A stretch of 64,000 nt of DNA from Salmonella enterica subsp. arizonae. GTDB lineage: Bacteria; Pseudomonadota; Gammaproteobacteria; Enterobacterales; Enterobacteriaceae. The first letter of the stretch is position 1, and the number at the start of each line of letters is the position of its first letter. Below the pieces are notes generated by a model, which saw nothing but the letters and a program-made list of their open reading frames with translations, was not told the DNA's origin and ran no database searches. The translations under genes were made by a program, and so were the position numbers. The DNA lies in NCBI RefSeq assembly GCF_008692845.1, contig NZ_VXJW01000005.1, positions 62,001 through 126,000 of the forward strand, read 5' to 3'. Below are positions 8,676 through 19,696 of the stretch, one piece after another.

Positions 8676-9998
8676 GTGTTTCTCGCACAAGAAATTATTC
8701 GTAAAAAACGTGACGGTCATACGCTGAGCGATGAAGAAATTCGCTTCTTTATCAACGGCATTCGTGACAACACTATCTCGGAAGGACAGATTGCCGCGCT
8801 GGCGATGACCATTTTCTTCCACGATATGACCATGCCGGAACGCGTTTCGCTGACCATGGCGATGCGGGATTCAGGTACCGTTCTCGACTGGAAGAATCTG
8901 AATCTTAATGGCCCGATTGTCGATAAGCACTCGACCGGCGGCGTGGGGGATGTGACGTCCCTGATGCTGGGGCCAATGGTAGCAGCCTGCGGCGGTTATG
9001 TGCCGATGATCTCTGGTCGAGGCCTCGGACACACTGGCGGTACGCTGGACAAACTGGAAGCGATTCCTGGCTTCGATATCTTCCCGGACGACAACCGTTT
9101 CCGCGACATTATTCAAGACGTGGGAGTGGCGATTATTGGGCAGACCAACTCGCTTGCGCCAGCGGACAAACGCTTTTACGCCACCCGCGATATTACCGCG
9201 ACGGTGGACTCTATCCCACTGATTACCGGTTCCATTCTCGCCAAAAAACTGGCCGAAGGGCTGGATGCGCTGGTGATGGACGTAAAAGTCGGCAGCGGCG
9301 CGTTTATGCCGACCTATGAACTCTCCGAAGCGTTGGCTGAAGCGATTGTCGGCGTGGCGAACGGCGCGGGGGTTCGCACTACGGCGCTGTTAACTGATAT
9401 GAACCAGGTGCTGGCTTCCAGCGCCGGTAACGCGCTAGAAGTGCGCGAAGCGGTGCAGTTCCTCACCGGCGAGTACCGTAATCCGCGCTTGTTTGACGTC
9501 ACCATGGCGCTATGCATTGAGATGTTGATCTCCGGTCAGCTTGCTAAAGATGATGCGCAAGCGCGGGCGAAATTACAGGCGGTGCTGGATAACGGCAAAG
9601 CGGCAGAGGTTTTTGGCCGCATGGTGGCAGCCCAGAAAGGCCCGACTGATTTCGTTGAGAACTACGATAAATACCTGCCCGCCGCCATGTTGAGCAAAGC
9701 GGTATATGCAGATACCGAAGGGTTTGTTAGCGCGATGGATACGCGAGCGCTGGGTATGGCGGTGGTCTCGATGGGCGGCGGTCGTCGTCAGGCATCGGAC
9801 ACGATTGACTATAGCGTGGGCTTTACCGACATGGTTCGTCTGGGCGACAGTGTTGATGGACAGCGCCCGCTGGCGGTGATTCATGCCAAAGACGAAGCTA
9901 ACTGGCAGGAAGCGGCGAAGGCCGTCAAAGCGGCAATTATCCTTGACGATAAAGCGCCAGCAAGCACACCTTCGGTCTATCGTCGTATTACTGAATAG
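8676..9998 (+). CDS. deoA: Thymidine phosphorylase
   Basis: DeoA converts thymidine and phosphate to thymine and 2-deoxyribose-1-phosphate. The family signature around [12 protein letters not shown] (residues about 84-95) and the phosphate/pyrimidine site [14 protein letters not shown] are intact. Length is 440 aa as expected. The start is GTG 8676, eight bases after a near-perfect AGGAGGG ribosome-binding site. It is the second gene of the deo operon and feeds DeoB. Confidence 0.98.
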   Translation: MFLAQEIIRKKRDGHTLSDEEIRFFINGIRDNTISEGQIAALAMTIFFHDMTMPERVSLTMAMRDSGTVLDWKNLNLNGPIVDKHSTGGVGDVTSLMLGPMVAACGGYVPMISGRGLGHTGGTLDKLEAIPGFDIFPDDNRFRDIIQDVGVAIIGQTNSLAPADKRFYATRDITATVDSIPLITGSILAKKLAEGLDALVMDVKVGSGAFMPTYELSEALAEAIVGVANGAGVRTTALLTDMNQVLASSAGNALEVREAVQFLTGEYRNPRLFDVTMALCIEMLISGQLAKDDAQARAKLQAVLDNGKAAEVFGRMVAAQKGPTDFVENYDKYLPAAMLSKAVYADTEGFVSAMDTRALGMAVVSMGGGRRQASDTIDYSVGFTDMVRLGDSVDGQRPLAVIHAKDEANWQEAAKAVKAAIILDDKAPASTPSVYRRITE

Positions 9999-10028
9999 TT
10001 GTATACTGATCTGATCAATTATTTTTGA

Positions 10029-11273
<1,245 letters not shown>

Positions 11274-11281
11274 TACCCGTT

Positions 11282-11358
11282 GCCGGATGGCGCTACGCTT
11301 ATCCGGCCTACGAGGAACCTTTTTGTCGGCCTGATTGCATTTATGCCATCAGGCAAAA
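11282..11358. repeat. REP elements between deoB and deoD
   Basis: A forward REP (GCCGGATGGCGCTACGCTTA ... CCGGCCTAC, about 11282-11311) is followed by a weaker inverted unit containing CGGCCTGAT and ATCAGGC (11328-11356). Confidence 0.8.
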
Positions 11359-11383
11359 ACAACAAATTAAAAGGGAACTGAAG

Positions 11384-12103
11384 ATGGCAACTCCACATAT
11401 TAATGCAGAAATGGGTGATTTCGCTGACGTCGTATTGATGCCGGGCGACCCGCTGCGTGCTAAACACATTGCTGAAACCTTCCTCGAAGATGTCCGTGAA
11501 GTAAACAACGTTCGCGGCATGTTAGGTTTCACTGGCACTTACAAAGGCCGTAAGATCTCCGTGATGGGCCACGGTATGGGTATCCCATCCTGCTCTATTT
11601 ACACCAAAGAGCTGATTACCGATTTTGGCGTCAAGAAAATTATTCGCGTAGGCTCCTGCGGCGCGGTACGCATGGACGTTAAACTGCGTGACGTGGTGAT
11701 CGGTATGGGGGCATGTACCGACTCCAAAGTGAACCGTATCCGCTTTAAAGATCATGATTTCGCTGCTATCGCTGACTTCGACATGGTGCGTAACGCGGTT
11801 GACGCGGCAAAAGCGCTGGGCGTTGACGCGCGCGTGGGCAACCTGTTCTCCGCCGATCTGTTCTACTCACCGGACGGTGATATGTTCGACGTGATGGAAA
11901 AATACGGCATCCTGGGTGTGGAAATGGAAGCGGCGGGCATCTACGGCGTCGCGGCGGAATTTGGCGCTAAAGCGCTGACCATTTGCACCGTTTCTGACCA
12001 TATCCGCACGCACGAGCAGACCACGGCGGCTGAACGTCAGACCACGTTCAACGATATGATCAAAATCGCGCTGGAGTCCGTTCTGCTGGGCGATAAAGAG
12101 TAA
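11384..12103 (+). CDS. deoD: Purine nucleoside phosphorylase (DeoD type)
   Basis: DeoD performs phosphorolysis of purine (deoxy)ribonucleosides. It is a hexameric NP-I family enzyme. [13 protein letters not shown] carries the phosphate-binding segment, and the C-terminal [13 protein letters not shown] includes the catalytic Asp. Length is 239 aa. It is the last gene of deoCABD, with AGGGAACTGAAG before the ATG. The four enzymes together degrade deoxyribonucleosides to central metabolites. Confidence 0.98.
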   Translation: MATPHINAEMGDFADVVLMPGDPLRAKHIAETFLEDVREVNNVRGMLGFTGTYKGRKISVMGHGMGIPSCSIYTKELITDFGVKKIIRVGSCGAVRMDVKLRDVVIGMGACTDSKVNRIRFKDHDFAAIADFDMVRNAVDAAKALGVDARVGNLFSADLFYSPDGDMFDVMEKYGILGVEMEAAGIYGVAAEFGAKALTICTVSDHIRTHEQTTAAERQTTFNDMIKIALESVLLGDKE

Positions 12104-12112
12104 GGTAAGATT

Positions 12113-12186
12113 GTGCCCGGTGGAGCTGATGCTTACCGGGCCTACAAAGCCCCGTCGGCTGGAGAAAGCGTAGCCGCCATCCGATA
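12113..12186. repeat. REP-like elements between deoD and lplA
   Basis: A REP-like pair (GCCCGGTGGAGCTGATGCTTACCGGGCCTAC, then an imperfect inverse ending GCCGCCATCCG) separates the convergent deoD and lplA genes. The second unit is degenerate. Confidence 0.75.
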
Positions 12187-12191
12187 AATGC

Positions 12192-13208
12192 CTACCGCAC
12201 CGCGCCCGCTATCCACGCTGACAGTTCCTGTAACTCTTTTTCTTGCTCCGGAAAATCCACCCGTAGCGCATCACACGCCTGTTGTAGTATCTCCGCGCGG
12301 TATTGACAGCCCTGTAACCTCTCCGCCAGCGCTTCCTGCGGCGCGGGATTCAGACTGTCGGTAAAAACTTGCGCACGGGTAATATAGCCTTTCTCGACGT
12401 CGAAATGCAGTTCGACGCCGCCCCAGGTAAAGCGTTCGTCCAGTAAATGCGAAAAAGCAGGCGCCTGGCCGAAATTCCACTCCCAACTGCTCTGAAGGGC
12501 AAAGGTTTCGGCGAAATTTGGCAAATCGGGCGTTTTATCCGGCGAGATCACTTCTGCTTCAACGCGTTCGCCGTAGTGGGCAAAAAAGGCTTCTGCCACT
12601 GCCTGACAGACCTGCTCATGGCTGAGGCCTGGCAATAGTTCCGTCAGATTCGCCACCCGTGAGCGTACAGAAGTAATCCCCTTCGCCGCGAGTTTCTTTT
12701 TATCCGGGTTCAGATAGTTCGCCAGACGGCTGAGATCGGCATTGAGCAGTAACGTACCGTGATGGAAGCCGCGATCTTTGGTTTCACGATAGGCTGAACC
12801 GGAGACTTTTCGATCGCCTTCAGCGGTCTTCACCACCAGATCGTTACGCCCGGAGGCATCTGCCATGACGCCCAGCGAGTTCAGCGCCGCGAGCACAATA
12901 TTGGTGGAGATGGTTTTATCGTATTCCGGCTTACCGGCCATAAAGGTAAAACAAGTATTGCCGAGATCGTGAAACACCGCGCCGCCGCCGCTGCTGCGAC
13001 GCGCCAGACGCACATTGTCTTTCTCCATACGACGCGTATTGCACTCTTTCCAGGGGTTTTGCGCGCGGCCAATGACTACCGTGTCGGCATTGCGCCACAG
13101 GAACAGTACCCGCTGAGTGGCCGGCATCTGGCGGAAAATAGACTCTTCGACCGCGAGGTTAAACCAGGGATCATAAGAATCAGAGATAAGCAGGCGAAGT
13201 GTCGACAT
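12192..13208 (-). CDS. lplA: Lipoate-protein ligase A
   Basis: LplA activates free lipoate with ATP and transfers it to lipoyl domains of 2-oxoacid dehydrogenases and GcvH. The lipoyl-AMP loop [20 protein letters not shown] and the catalytic-lysine region [12 protein letters not shown] are present. The start at 13208 ([15 protein letters not shown]) gives 338 aa, matching E. coli. A longer in-frame start at 13250 is not supported by homology. The gene lies downstream of ytjB on the same strand with a 25-bp gap, probably co-transcribed. Confidence 0.97.
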   Translation of the reverse strand: MSTLRLLISDSYDPWFNLAVEESIFRQMPATQRVLFLWRNADTVVIGRAQNPWKECNTRRMEKDNVRLARRSSGGGAVFHDLGNTCFTFMAGKPEYDKTISTNIVLAALNSLGVMADASGRNDLVVKTAEGDRKVSGSAYRETKDRGFHHGTLLLNADLSRLANYLNPDKKKLAAKGITSVRSRVANLTELLPGLSHEQVCQAVAEAFFAHYGERVEAEVISPDKTPDLPNFAETFALQSSWEWNFGQAPAFSHLLDERFTWGGVELHFDVEKGYITRAQVFTDSLNPAPQEALAERLQGCQYRAEILQQACDALRVDFPEQEKELQELSAWIAGAVR

Positions 13209-13233
13209 AGCGGTTTTTCTTTCCTGTAATAAA

Positions 13234-13878
13234 TTAATCTTGTTTCTCACTCTCTTCCTCTTCCGGCACAGGTTTACTGGCGGTCAGCAGGAAAGGCGAT
13301 TGTTGCCAACGAGTACGTTTACCTTGCAGCAGGGTACGGGTTAGCACCACCCCGATGGCCAAAGCCAGAAGCAACATCAGACGGAGAATATTGGTGGTAT
13401 TATCGACCTGCTTCGCCTCGGTGGCTAAGGTATGGGTATCGAGCGTCAGGCGCAGATAACCCAGCGGGCCGGTTTTCCCCTGTATAGGCTCGACAATTTG
13501 TTGGTTAAAGTAGCTGCCCGCTTTTTTGCCATCCAGGGCCAGACGGTCGCGAACGTTGACGCTCTCACCTGCGCGGGCAATCATATCGCCCTGTTCATCG
13601 TAAACCCCGGCATCAAGAATACGGCTACTTTCCGTCAATTGGGTAAGCAGCGCTTTGATACTTTTTTCATCCGGCGTTTCGCTGCGCATCAATGGCGCGA
13701 TGTTCAGCGTCACTTGGTGCGCCAGCGTTCGCGCCAGCTCTTCAAGCTGCGGATTGCGCTGCCGTTGATGGTTCTGACTAAACCAGGATGCGCCCTGCAT
13801 CAGTGCGACAAGCAGTGCGAGACAGAACAATACAATCACTGCACGATGAAGCCGGAATTTCAGTTTTGCGCGAGCCAT
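13234..13878 (-). CDS. ytjB: Inner-membrane protein YtjB (Smp)
   Basis: This 214-aa membrane protein has a TM helix near the N-terminus ([19 protein letters not shown]) and a second near residue 165-185 ([17 protein letters not shown]). A periplasmic domain of about 130 residues lies between them, and the acidic cytoplasmic tail ends EEEESEKQD. The layout resembles sensor input domains without an output module. Function is unknown; the old name is Smp. It is divergent from serB. Confidence 0.92.
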   Translation of the reverse strand: MARAKLKFRLHRAVIVLFCLALLVALMQGASWFSQNHQRQRNPQLEELARTLAHQVTLNIAPLMRSETPDEKSIKALLTQLTESSRILDAGVYDEQGDMIARAGESVNVRDRLALDGKKAGSYFNQQIVEPIQGKTGPLGYLRLTLDTHTLATEAKQVDNTTNILRLMLLLALAIGVVLTRTLLQGKRTRWQQSPFLLTASKPVPEEEESEKQD

Positions 13879-13994
13879 ATTCCACCTGCTGAAAATTTAA
13901 GGCTTAATGTTGCCAGAAGCGCTGGTTACAGGGTAGCCTCATGCGTTATTTTCCCCTGGATGATTCCCGGCCGAACGATTTTACAGGAGCTTTA

Positions 13995-14963
13995 ATGCCT
14001 AACATTACCTGGTGCGACCTGCCTGACGATGTTTCTTTATGGCCTGGTCTGCCTCTTTCATTAAGCGGCGACGAGGTGATGCCTCTGGACTACCATGCCG
14101 GTCGTAGTGGTTGGCTGCTGTATGGGCGCGGGCTGGATAAGCAGCGTTTAACCCAATACCAGGCAAAGCTGGGCGCTGCAATGGTCATTGTCGCTGCCTG
14201 GTGCGTGGAGGATTATCAGGTCATTCGCCTTGCGGGGTCGTTGACGCCGCGTGCGACGCGGCTGGCGCATGAGGCGCAGTTAGATGTCGCGCCGCTGGGT
14301 AAAATTCCGCATCTGCGCACGCCGGGGCTGCTGGTCATGGATATGGATTCCACGGCGATTCAAATTGAGTGCATTGATGAAATAGCTAAACTGGCCGGTA
14401 CCGGCGAGAAGGTCGCTGAAGTGACCGAGCGGGCGATGCGCGGGGAGCTTGATTTTACTGCTAGCCTGCGCAGCCGCGTGGCGACGCTGAAAGACGCAGA
14501 TGCTGGAATTCTGCGCCAGGTGCGTGAGAATCTTCCATTGATGCCAGGATTAACCCAACTGGTGCTAAAACTGCAAACGCTCGGCTGGAAAGTCGCTATT
14601 GCGTCCGGCGGCTTCACTTTCTTCGCCGACTATCTGCGTGACCAGCTACGTCTGACGGCGGCGGTCGCCAACGAGCTGGAGATCATGGATGGTAAATTTA
14701 CCGGCCATCTTATCGGCGATATTGTGGACGCGGAGTATAAAGCCAACATATTGCTTCGTCTGGCGCAAGAGTATGAAATCCCGCTGGCGCAGACGGTGGC
14801 GATTGGCGACGGCGCTAACGATCTGCCGATGATCAAAGCGGCAGGATTAGGTATTGCCTTCCATGCCAAGCCAAAAGTAAATGAAAAGACGGAGATTACG
14901 ATCCGTCACGCTGACCTGATGGGCGTGTTCTGCATTCTCTCCGGCAGCATGAATCAGAAATAA
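13995..14963 (+). CDS. serB: Phosphoserine phosphatase
   Basis: SerB carries out the last step of serine biosynthesis. The HAD nucleophile motif VMDMDSTAIQIE lies near residues 113-124, IASGGFTFF carries motif II and GDGANDLPMIKAAGLG is motif IV. The N-terminal approximately 90 residues form the ACT-like domain usual for enteric SerB. ATG 13995 gives 322 aa and is preceded by CAGGAGC. The frame is open back to 13941, but homology and the ribosome-binding site favour 13995. Confidence 0.98.
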   Translation: MPNITWCDLPDDVSLWPGLPLSLSGDEVMPLDYHAGRSGWLLYGRGLDKQRLTQYQAKLGAAMVIVAAWCVEDYQVIRLAGSLTPRATRLAHEAQLDVAPLGKIPHLRTPGLLVMDMDSTAIQIECIDEIAKLAGTGEKVAEVTERAMRGELDFTASLRSRVATLKDADAGILRQVRENLPLMPGLTQLVLKLQTLGWKVAIASGGFTFFADYLRDQLRLTAAVANELEIMDGKFTGHLIGDIVDAEYKANILLRLAQEYEIPLAQTVAIGDGANDLPMIKAAGLGIAFHAKPKVNEKTEITIRHADLMGVFCILSGSMNQK

Positions 14964-14967
14964 TGAC

Positions 14968-14999
14968 ATTGTCGGCTGGCGGCTTCGTCATCCGGCAAA
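14968..14999. repeat. Single REP between serB and radA
   Basis: GTCGGCTGGCGGCTTCGTCATCCGGC resembles a shortened REP (stem of about 6 bp) directly after serB. Confidence 0.6.
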
Positions 15000-15022
15000 C
15001 GTGTTAACGAAAGAGGTATACC

Positions 15023-16405
15023 GTGGCGAAAGCTCCCAAACGCGCCTTTGTCTGTAATGAATGTGGTGCCGATTACCCACGCTGGCAGGGACAGTGCAGC
15101 GCCTGTCATGCCTGGAACACCATCACGGAAGTGCGTGTCGCCGCATCGCCCACTGTCGCGCGTAATGAACGCCTGAGCGGATACGCTGGCAGCGCGGGAG
15201 CATCAAAAGTCCAGAAACTGTCTGACATTAGCCTTGAGGCGCTGCCGCGTTTTTCTACCGGTTTCAAAGAGTTTGACCGCGTGCTGGGCGGCGGCGTAGT
15301 ACCAGGTAGCGCTATTCTGATTGGCGGTAATCCCGGCGCGGGCAAATCAACATTGCTGCTGCAAACGCTGTGTAAACTCGCCGGGCAGATGAAAACGCTC
15401 TACGTCACCGGCGAAGAGTCGCTGCAACAGGTGGCGATGCGCGCGCACCGTCTCGGCCTGCCGACGGCGAATCTAAACATGCTTTCTGAAACCAGCATTG
15501 AGCAGATCTGCCTGATTGCGGAAGAAGAACAGCCGAAACTGATGGTGATCGACTCCATCCAGGTCATGCATATGGCGGATATTCAGTCGTCGCCGGGCAG
15601 CGTCGCCCAGGTCCGCGAAACGGCAGCCTACCTGACGCGCTTTGCCAAAACGCGCGGCGTGGCGATCGTGATGGTTGGTCATGTCACCAAAGATGGCTCG
15701 CTGGCGGGGCCGAAGGTGCTGGAACACTGTATTGACTGCTCAGTATTGCTGGACGGCGACGCCGATTCTCGTTTCCGTACTTTGCGCAGCCACAAAAACC
15801 GCTTTGGCGCAGTCAATGAGCTGGGCGTATTCGCCATGACCGAACAGGGGTTACGCGAAGTGAGCAACCCGTCCGCCATCTTCTTAAGTCGCGGCGATGA
15901 AATCACTTCCGGCAGTTCAGTGATGGTGGTGTGGGAAGGCACGCGACCGCTTCTGGTTGAGATTCAGGCGCTGGTCGATCACTCGATGATGGCGAACCCC
16001 AGACGTGTGGCGGTCGGTCTGGAACAAAACCGTCTGGCGATTCTGCTGGCGGTGCTGCACCGGCACGGTGGTCTGCAAATGTCGGATCAGGACGTCTTCG
16101 TCAACGTGGTCGGCGGTGTGAAAGTCACTGAGACCAGCGCGGACTTGGCTTTGCTGCTGGCGATGGTCTCCAGTCTGCGTGACAGGCCGTTGCCGCAGGA
16201 TCTGGTGGTATTTGGCGAAGTGGGGCTGGCAGGCGAGATTCGTCCGGTGCCCAGCGGTCAGGAGCGTATTTCCGAGGCGGCGAAACACGGCTTTCGTCGG
16301 GCGATTGTACCTGCCGCCAACGTGCCGAAAAAGCCGCCGGAAGGAATGCAGGTGTTCGGTGTTAAAAAGCTCGCAGATGCGTTAAGCGTTTTTGACGACT
16401 TATAA
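15023..16405 (+). CDS. radA: DNA repair/recombination protein RadA
   Basis: RadA (Sms) is a RecA-like ATPase and DnaB-type helicase acting on recombination intermediates. Visible in order are a C4 zinc finger (CNECGADYPRWQGQCSAC), a Walker A (GGNPGAGKST, near residue 97), the diagnostic RadA motif HKNRFG, and a C-terminal Lon-protease-like domain. Length is 460 aa. The start is GTG 15023 with AGAGG upstream. It lies between serB and nadR as in E. coli. Confidence 0.98.
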   Translation: MAKAPKRAFVCNECGADYPRWQGQCSACHAWNTITEVRVAASPTVARNERLSGYAGSAGASKVQKLSDISLEALPRFSTGFKEFDRVLGGGVVPGSAILIGGNPGAGKSTLLLQTLCKLAGQMKTLYVTGEESLQQVAMRAHRLGLPTANLNMLSETSIEQICLIAEEEQPKLMVIDSIQVMHMADIQSSPGSVAQVRETAAYLTRFAKTRGVAIVMVGHVTKDGSLAGPKVLEHCIDCSVLLDGDADSRFRTLRSHKNRFGAVNELGVFAMTEQGLREVSNPSAIFLSRGDEITSGSSVMVVWEGTRPLLVEIQALVDHSMMANPRRVAVGLEQNRLAILLAVLHRHGGLQMSDQDVFVNVVGGVKVTETSADLALLLAMVSSLRDRPLPQDLVVFGEVGLAGEIRPVPSGQERISEAAKHGFRRAIVPAANVPKKPPEGMQVFGVKKLADALSVFDDL

Positions 16406-16447
16406 TAATCTGTATGTATTTGATGTAGGCCATCAGGCGTAGCGTTG

Positions 16448-16482
16448 TTGGATGGCGACGCCTGGCGTCTTATCCGGCCTAC
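16448..16482. repeat. REP between radA and nadR
   Basis: GTTGGATGGCGACGCCTGGC ... CTTATCCGGCCTAC is a standard REP. A degenerate inverse copy (GTAGGCCATCAGGCG) precedes it at 16424-16440. Confidence 0.8.
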
Positions 16483-16506
16483 AATCTTTTTCAACAGGAG
16501 ACTCTT

Positions 16507-17739
16507 GTGTCATCGTTCGACTATCTCAAAACCGCGATTAAGCAGCAAGGTTGCACTCTGCAACAGGTGGCTGACGCCAGCGGTATGACCAAGGGGTATC
16601 TGAGTCAGTTACTTAACGCCAAAATTAAAAGCCCCAGCGCGCAAAAACTGGAAGCGCTGCACCGTTTTCTTGGACTGGAATTTCCCCGCCAGCAAAAAAA
16701 CATTGGCGTGGTGTTCGGTAAATTTTATCCGTTGCATACCGGACACATCTATTTGATCCAGCGCGCCTGTAGCCAGGTGGATGAGTTGCATATCGTTATG
16801 GGATATGACGATACGCGCGATCGCGGGCTGTTTGAGGATAGCGCTATGTCGCAGCAGCCTACCGTGTCGGATCGACTGCGCTGGTTGCTGCAAACCTTCA
16901 AATACCAAAAAAATATTCGTATCCACGCCTTTAATGAAGAGGGGATGGAGCCTTATCCGCATGGCTGGGACGTCTGGAGCAACGGCATTAAAGCGTTTAT
17001 GGCAGAGAAGGGAATACAGCCGAGCTGGATCTACACTTCCGAAGAGGCTGATGCGCCGCAGTACCTTGAACATTTAGGGATTGAGACGGTGCTGGTCGAT
17101 CCTGAACGCACGTTTATGAATATCAGCGGGGCGCAAATCCGCGAGAATCCGTTTCGCTACTGGGAATATATCCCTACCGAAGTGAAGCCGTTTTTCGTGC
17201 GCACCGTCGCGATTCTGGGCGGGGAATCAAGCGGTAAGTCTACGCTGGTCAATAAGCTCGCCAATATTTTTAATACTACCAGCGCCTGGGAATATGGCCG
17301 CGACTATGTCTTTTCGCATTTGGGCGGCGATGAGATGGCGTTACAATATTCCGACTACGATAAAATCGCGCTGGGTCATGCGCAATATATTGATTTTGCA
17401 GTGAAATATGCTAACAAAGTGGCGTTCATCGATACCGACTTCGTCACCACCCAGGCATTTTGCAAAAAATACGAAGGGCGTGAGCATCCGTTTGTCCAGG
17501 CGCTGATTGATGAGTATCGCTTCGACCTGGTGATTTTGCTGGAGAACAATACGCCGTGGGTAGCTGACGGGCTGCGAAGTCTGGGCAGCGCAGTGGATCG
17601 CAAAGCGTTCCAAAGCCTGTTGGTCGAGATGCTGAAAGAGAACAACATCGAGTTTGTTCACGTTAAAGAGGCTGATTACGATGGCCGCTTTTTGCGCTGC
17701 GTGGAGCTGGTGAAAGAGATGATGGGCGAGCAGGGATAA
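16507..17739 (+). CDS. nadR: NadR: NAD repressor, NMN adenylyltransferase and ribosylnicotinamide kinase
   Basis: NadR is a three-function protein of 410 aa. The N-terminal helix-turn-helix (residues about 15-45, TLQQVADASGMTKGYLSQLL) represses NAD synthesis genes. The central nucleotidyltransferase has GKFYPLHTGHIYLI with the HxGH motif. The C-terminal kinase has the P-loop GGESSGKSTL. The start is GTG 16507 after CAGGAGAC. All motifs look intact. Confidence 0.98.
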   Translation: MSSFDYLKTAIKQQGCTLQQVADASGMTKGYLSQLLNAKIKSPSAQKLEALHRFLGLEFPRQQKNIGVVFGKFYPLHTGHIYLIQRACSQVDELHIVMGYDDTRDRGLFEDSAMSQQPTVSDRLRWLLQTFKYQKNIRIHAFNEEGMEPYPHGWDVWSNGIKAFMAEKGIQPSWIYTSEEADAPQYLEHLGIETVLVDPERTFMNISGAQIRENPFRYWEYIPTEVKPFFVRTVAILGGESSGKSTLVNKLANIFNTTSAWEYGRDYVFSHLGGDEMALQYSDYDKIALGHAQYIDFAVKYANKVAFIDTDFVTTQAFCKKYEGREHPFVQALIDEYRFDLVILLENNTPWVADGLRSLGSAVDRKAFQSLLVEMLKENNIEFVHVKEADYDGRFLRCVELVKEMMGEQG

Positions 17740-17747
17740 ACCTTTTT

Positions 17748-17813
17748 GCCCGATGGCGCTCGCGCTTATCGGGCCTGGCGTAGGCCGGGTAAGCGCAAGC
17801 GCCACCCGGCATT
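17748..17813. repeat. REP pair between nadR and ettA
   Basis: Forward (GCCCGATGGCGCTCGCGCTTATCGGGCCTGG) and inverse (GTAGGCCGGGTAAGCGCAAGCGCCACCCGGC) units fill the gap between these convergent genes. Confidence 0.85.
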
Positions 17814-17820
17814 CAGGCTT

Positions 17821-19488
17821 TTATTTGGCAATACGCTTGTACTTGATACGCTTCGGCTCCAGCGCCTCGGCGCCCAGCGTGCGTTTCTTGTACTCTTCGT
17901 ATTCGGTAAAGTTACCTTCGAAGAATTCCACCTTACCTTCATCCTGATAATCCAGAATGTGGGTGGCGATACGGTCAAGGAACCAACGGTCGTGCGAGAT
18001 AACCATCGCGCAGCCCGGGAACTCCAGCAGGGCGTTTTCCAGCGCGCGCAGGGTTTCGATATCCAGGTCGTTTGTCGGTTCGTCGAGCAGCAGGACGTTG
18101 CCGCCCACCTGCAACAGTTTAGCCAGATGCAGACGACCGCGCTCACCGCCGGACAGCTCACCAACGCGTTTGCCCTGATCGACGCCTTTGAAGTTAAAGC
18201 GGCCTACATAGGCGCGGCTTGGCATTTCGGTGTTGCCGATCTTCATGATATCCAGCCCGCCGGACACTTCTTCCCAGACGGTCTTGCTGTTGTCCATCGC
18301 GTCGCGGAACTGATCGACCGAGGCCAGTTTGACGGTTTCACCCAGCGTAATGGTGCCGCTATCAGGCTGCTCCTGACCGGACATCATGCGGAACAGGGTC
18401 GATTTACCCGCGCCGTTTGGCCCGATGATCCCGACGATAGCGCCTTTCGGTACCGAGAAGCTCAGATCGTCGATCAGCACGCGATCGCCGTAGGATTTAC
18501 GCAGATTGCTAACTTCAATGACTTTGTCGCCCAGACGAGGTCCAGGTGGAATAAACAGTTCGTTGGTTTCGTTACGTTTTTGATACTCAACGCTGTTCAG
18601 CTCCTCAAAGCGTGCCAGACGGGCTTTGCCCTTAGACTGACGGCCTTTCGCGCCCTGACGAACCCACTCCAGCTCTTTCTCAATGGATTTGCGGCGCGCC
18701 GCTTCCTGAGACGCTTCCTGCGCCAGACGCTGATCTTTCTGCTCCAGCCAGGAGGAGTAGTTGCCTTCCCACGGAATACCTTCGCCGCGGTCCAACTCCA
18801 GAATCCATCCGGCGACATTATCAAGGAAGTAACGGTCGTGGGTAATCGCCACTACGGTGCCTTCGAAATCGTGCAGGAAGCGTTCCAGCCAGGCCACGGA
18901 CTCCGCATCCAGGTGGTTGGTCGGTTCGTCGAGCAGCAGCATGTCTGGTTTTTCCAGCAGCAGACGACACAGCGCCACGCGGCGGCGCTCGCCGCCGGAC
19001 AGTTTTTCGACTTTGGCATCCCAGTCCGGCAGACGCAGAGCGTCAGCGGCGCGCTCAAGCTGCACATTCAGGTTATGGCCGTCGTGCGCCTGAATAATCT
19101 CTTCAAGACGGCCTTGCTCTGCCGCCAGCTTATCGAAGTCGGCATCCGGATCGGCGTACAGCGCGTACACTTCATCCAGGCGTTTGAGGGCGCTAACTAC
19201 TTCAGAAACTGCCTCTTCAACCGACTCGCGTACCGTGTGTTCAGGGTTTAGCTGAGGTTCCTGCGGCAGGTAGCCAATTTTGATGCCAGGCTGCGGGCGC
19301 GCTTCGCCCTCGATATCGGTATCGAGACCCGCCATGATGCGCAGCAGGGTAGACTTACCGGCGCCGTTAAGGCCCAGCACGCCAATTTTGGCGCCAGGGA
19401 AGAAGCTCAGCGAGATGTTTTTCAGAATATGACGTTTCGGCGGAACCACTTTGCCGACACGATGCATGGTATAAACGAATTGAGCCAC
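17821..19488 (-). CDS. ettA: Energy-dependent translational throttle protein EttA
   Basis: EttA is an ABC-F protein that binds the ribosomal E site and gates early elongation according to ADP/ATP ratio. It has two ABC domains: Walker A GLNGAGKSTLL (about 39) and GPNGAGKSTLF (about 358). Signatures LSGGERRR and LSGGERGR and Walker B LLLDEPTNHLD and LLLDEPTNDLD are present. The linker is basic and coiled. No TM segments are present. Length is 555 aa as expected. The opposite strand carries a long open frame that is only a shadow of this gene. Confidence 0.98.
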   Translation of the reverse strand: MAQFVYTMHRVGKVVPPKRHILKNISLSFFPGAKIGVLGLNGAGKSTLLRIMAGLDTDIEGEARPQPGIKIGYLPQEPQLNPEHTVRESVEEAVSEVVSALKRLDEVYALYADPDADFDKLAAEQGRLEEIIQAHDGHNLNVQLERAADALRLPDWDAKVEKLSGGERRRVALCRLLLEKPDMLLLDEPTNHLDAESVAWLERFLHDFEGTVVAITHDRYFLDNVAGWILELDRGEGIPWEGNYSSWLEQKDQRLAQEASQEAARRKSIEKELEWVRQGAKGRQSKGKARLARFEELNSVEYQKRNETNELFIPPGPRLGDKVIEVSNLRKSYGDRVLIDDLSFSVPKGAIVGIIGPNGAGKSTLFRMMSGQEQPDSGTITLGETVKLASVDQFRDAMDNSKTVWEEVSGGLDIMKIGNTEMPSRAYVGRFNFKGVDQGKRVGELSGGERGRLHLAKLLQVGGNVLLLDEPTNDLDIETLRALENALLEFPGCAMVISHDRWFLDRIATHILDYQDEGKVEFFEGNFTEYEEYKKRTLGAEALEPKRIKYKRIAK

Positions 19489-19696
19489 GTTGGACTTCGC
19501 CTCTATGTTTATCGTGATGGTGAATAGTTTTCAAAGGCGAAGTGTAGCCTTTTTCCCTGCCTAAGCCCAGCCAGCAGATCGCACTCGCAATAAAAGTAAA
19601 AAAGTGTCCGTAACGTGGCGCAAATGGCTATGACTGGTTAGCATAAATTCATTACGCGGCATGAAGCTGCATTGGATAACAATTGAGGAAGTGCTT

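Noticed and set aside
7782..8822. 346-codon open frame antisense to deoC and the start of deoA
   Set aside because: It runs through two well-defined genes and a REP pair and has no recognisable protein features. It is a high-GC shadow frame.
17746..19251. 501-codon open frame on the plus strand opposite ettA
   Set aside because: It is fully antisense to ettA, whose ABC motifs are intact. Its product is an unstructured-looking shadow without domain, ribosome-binding site or counterpart.
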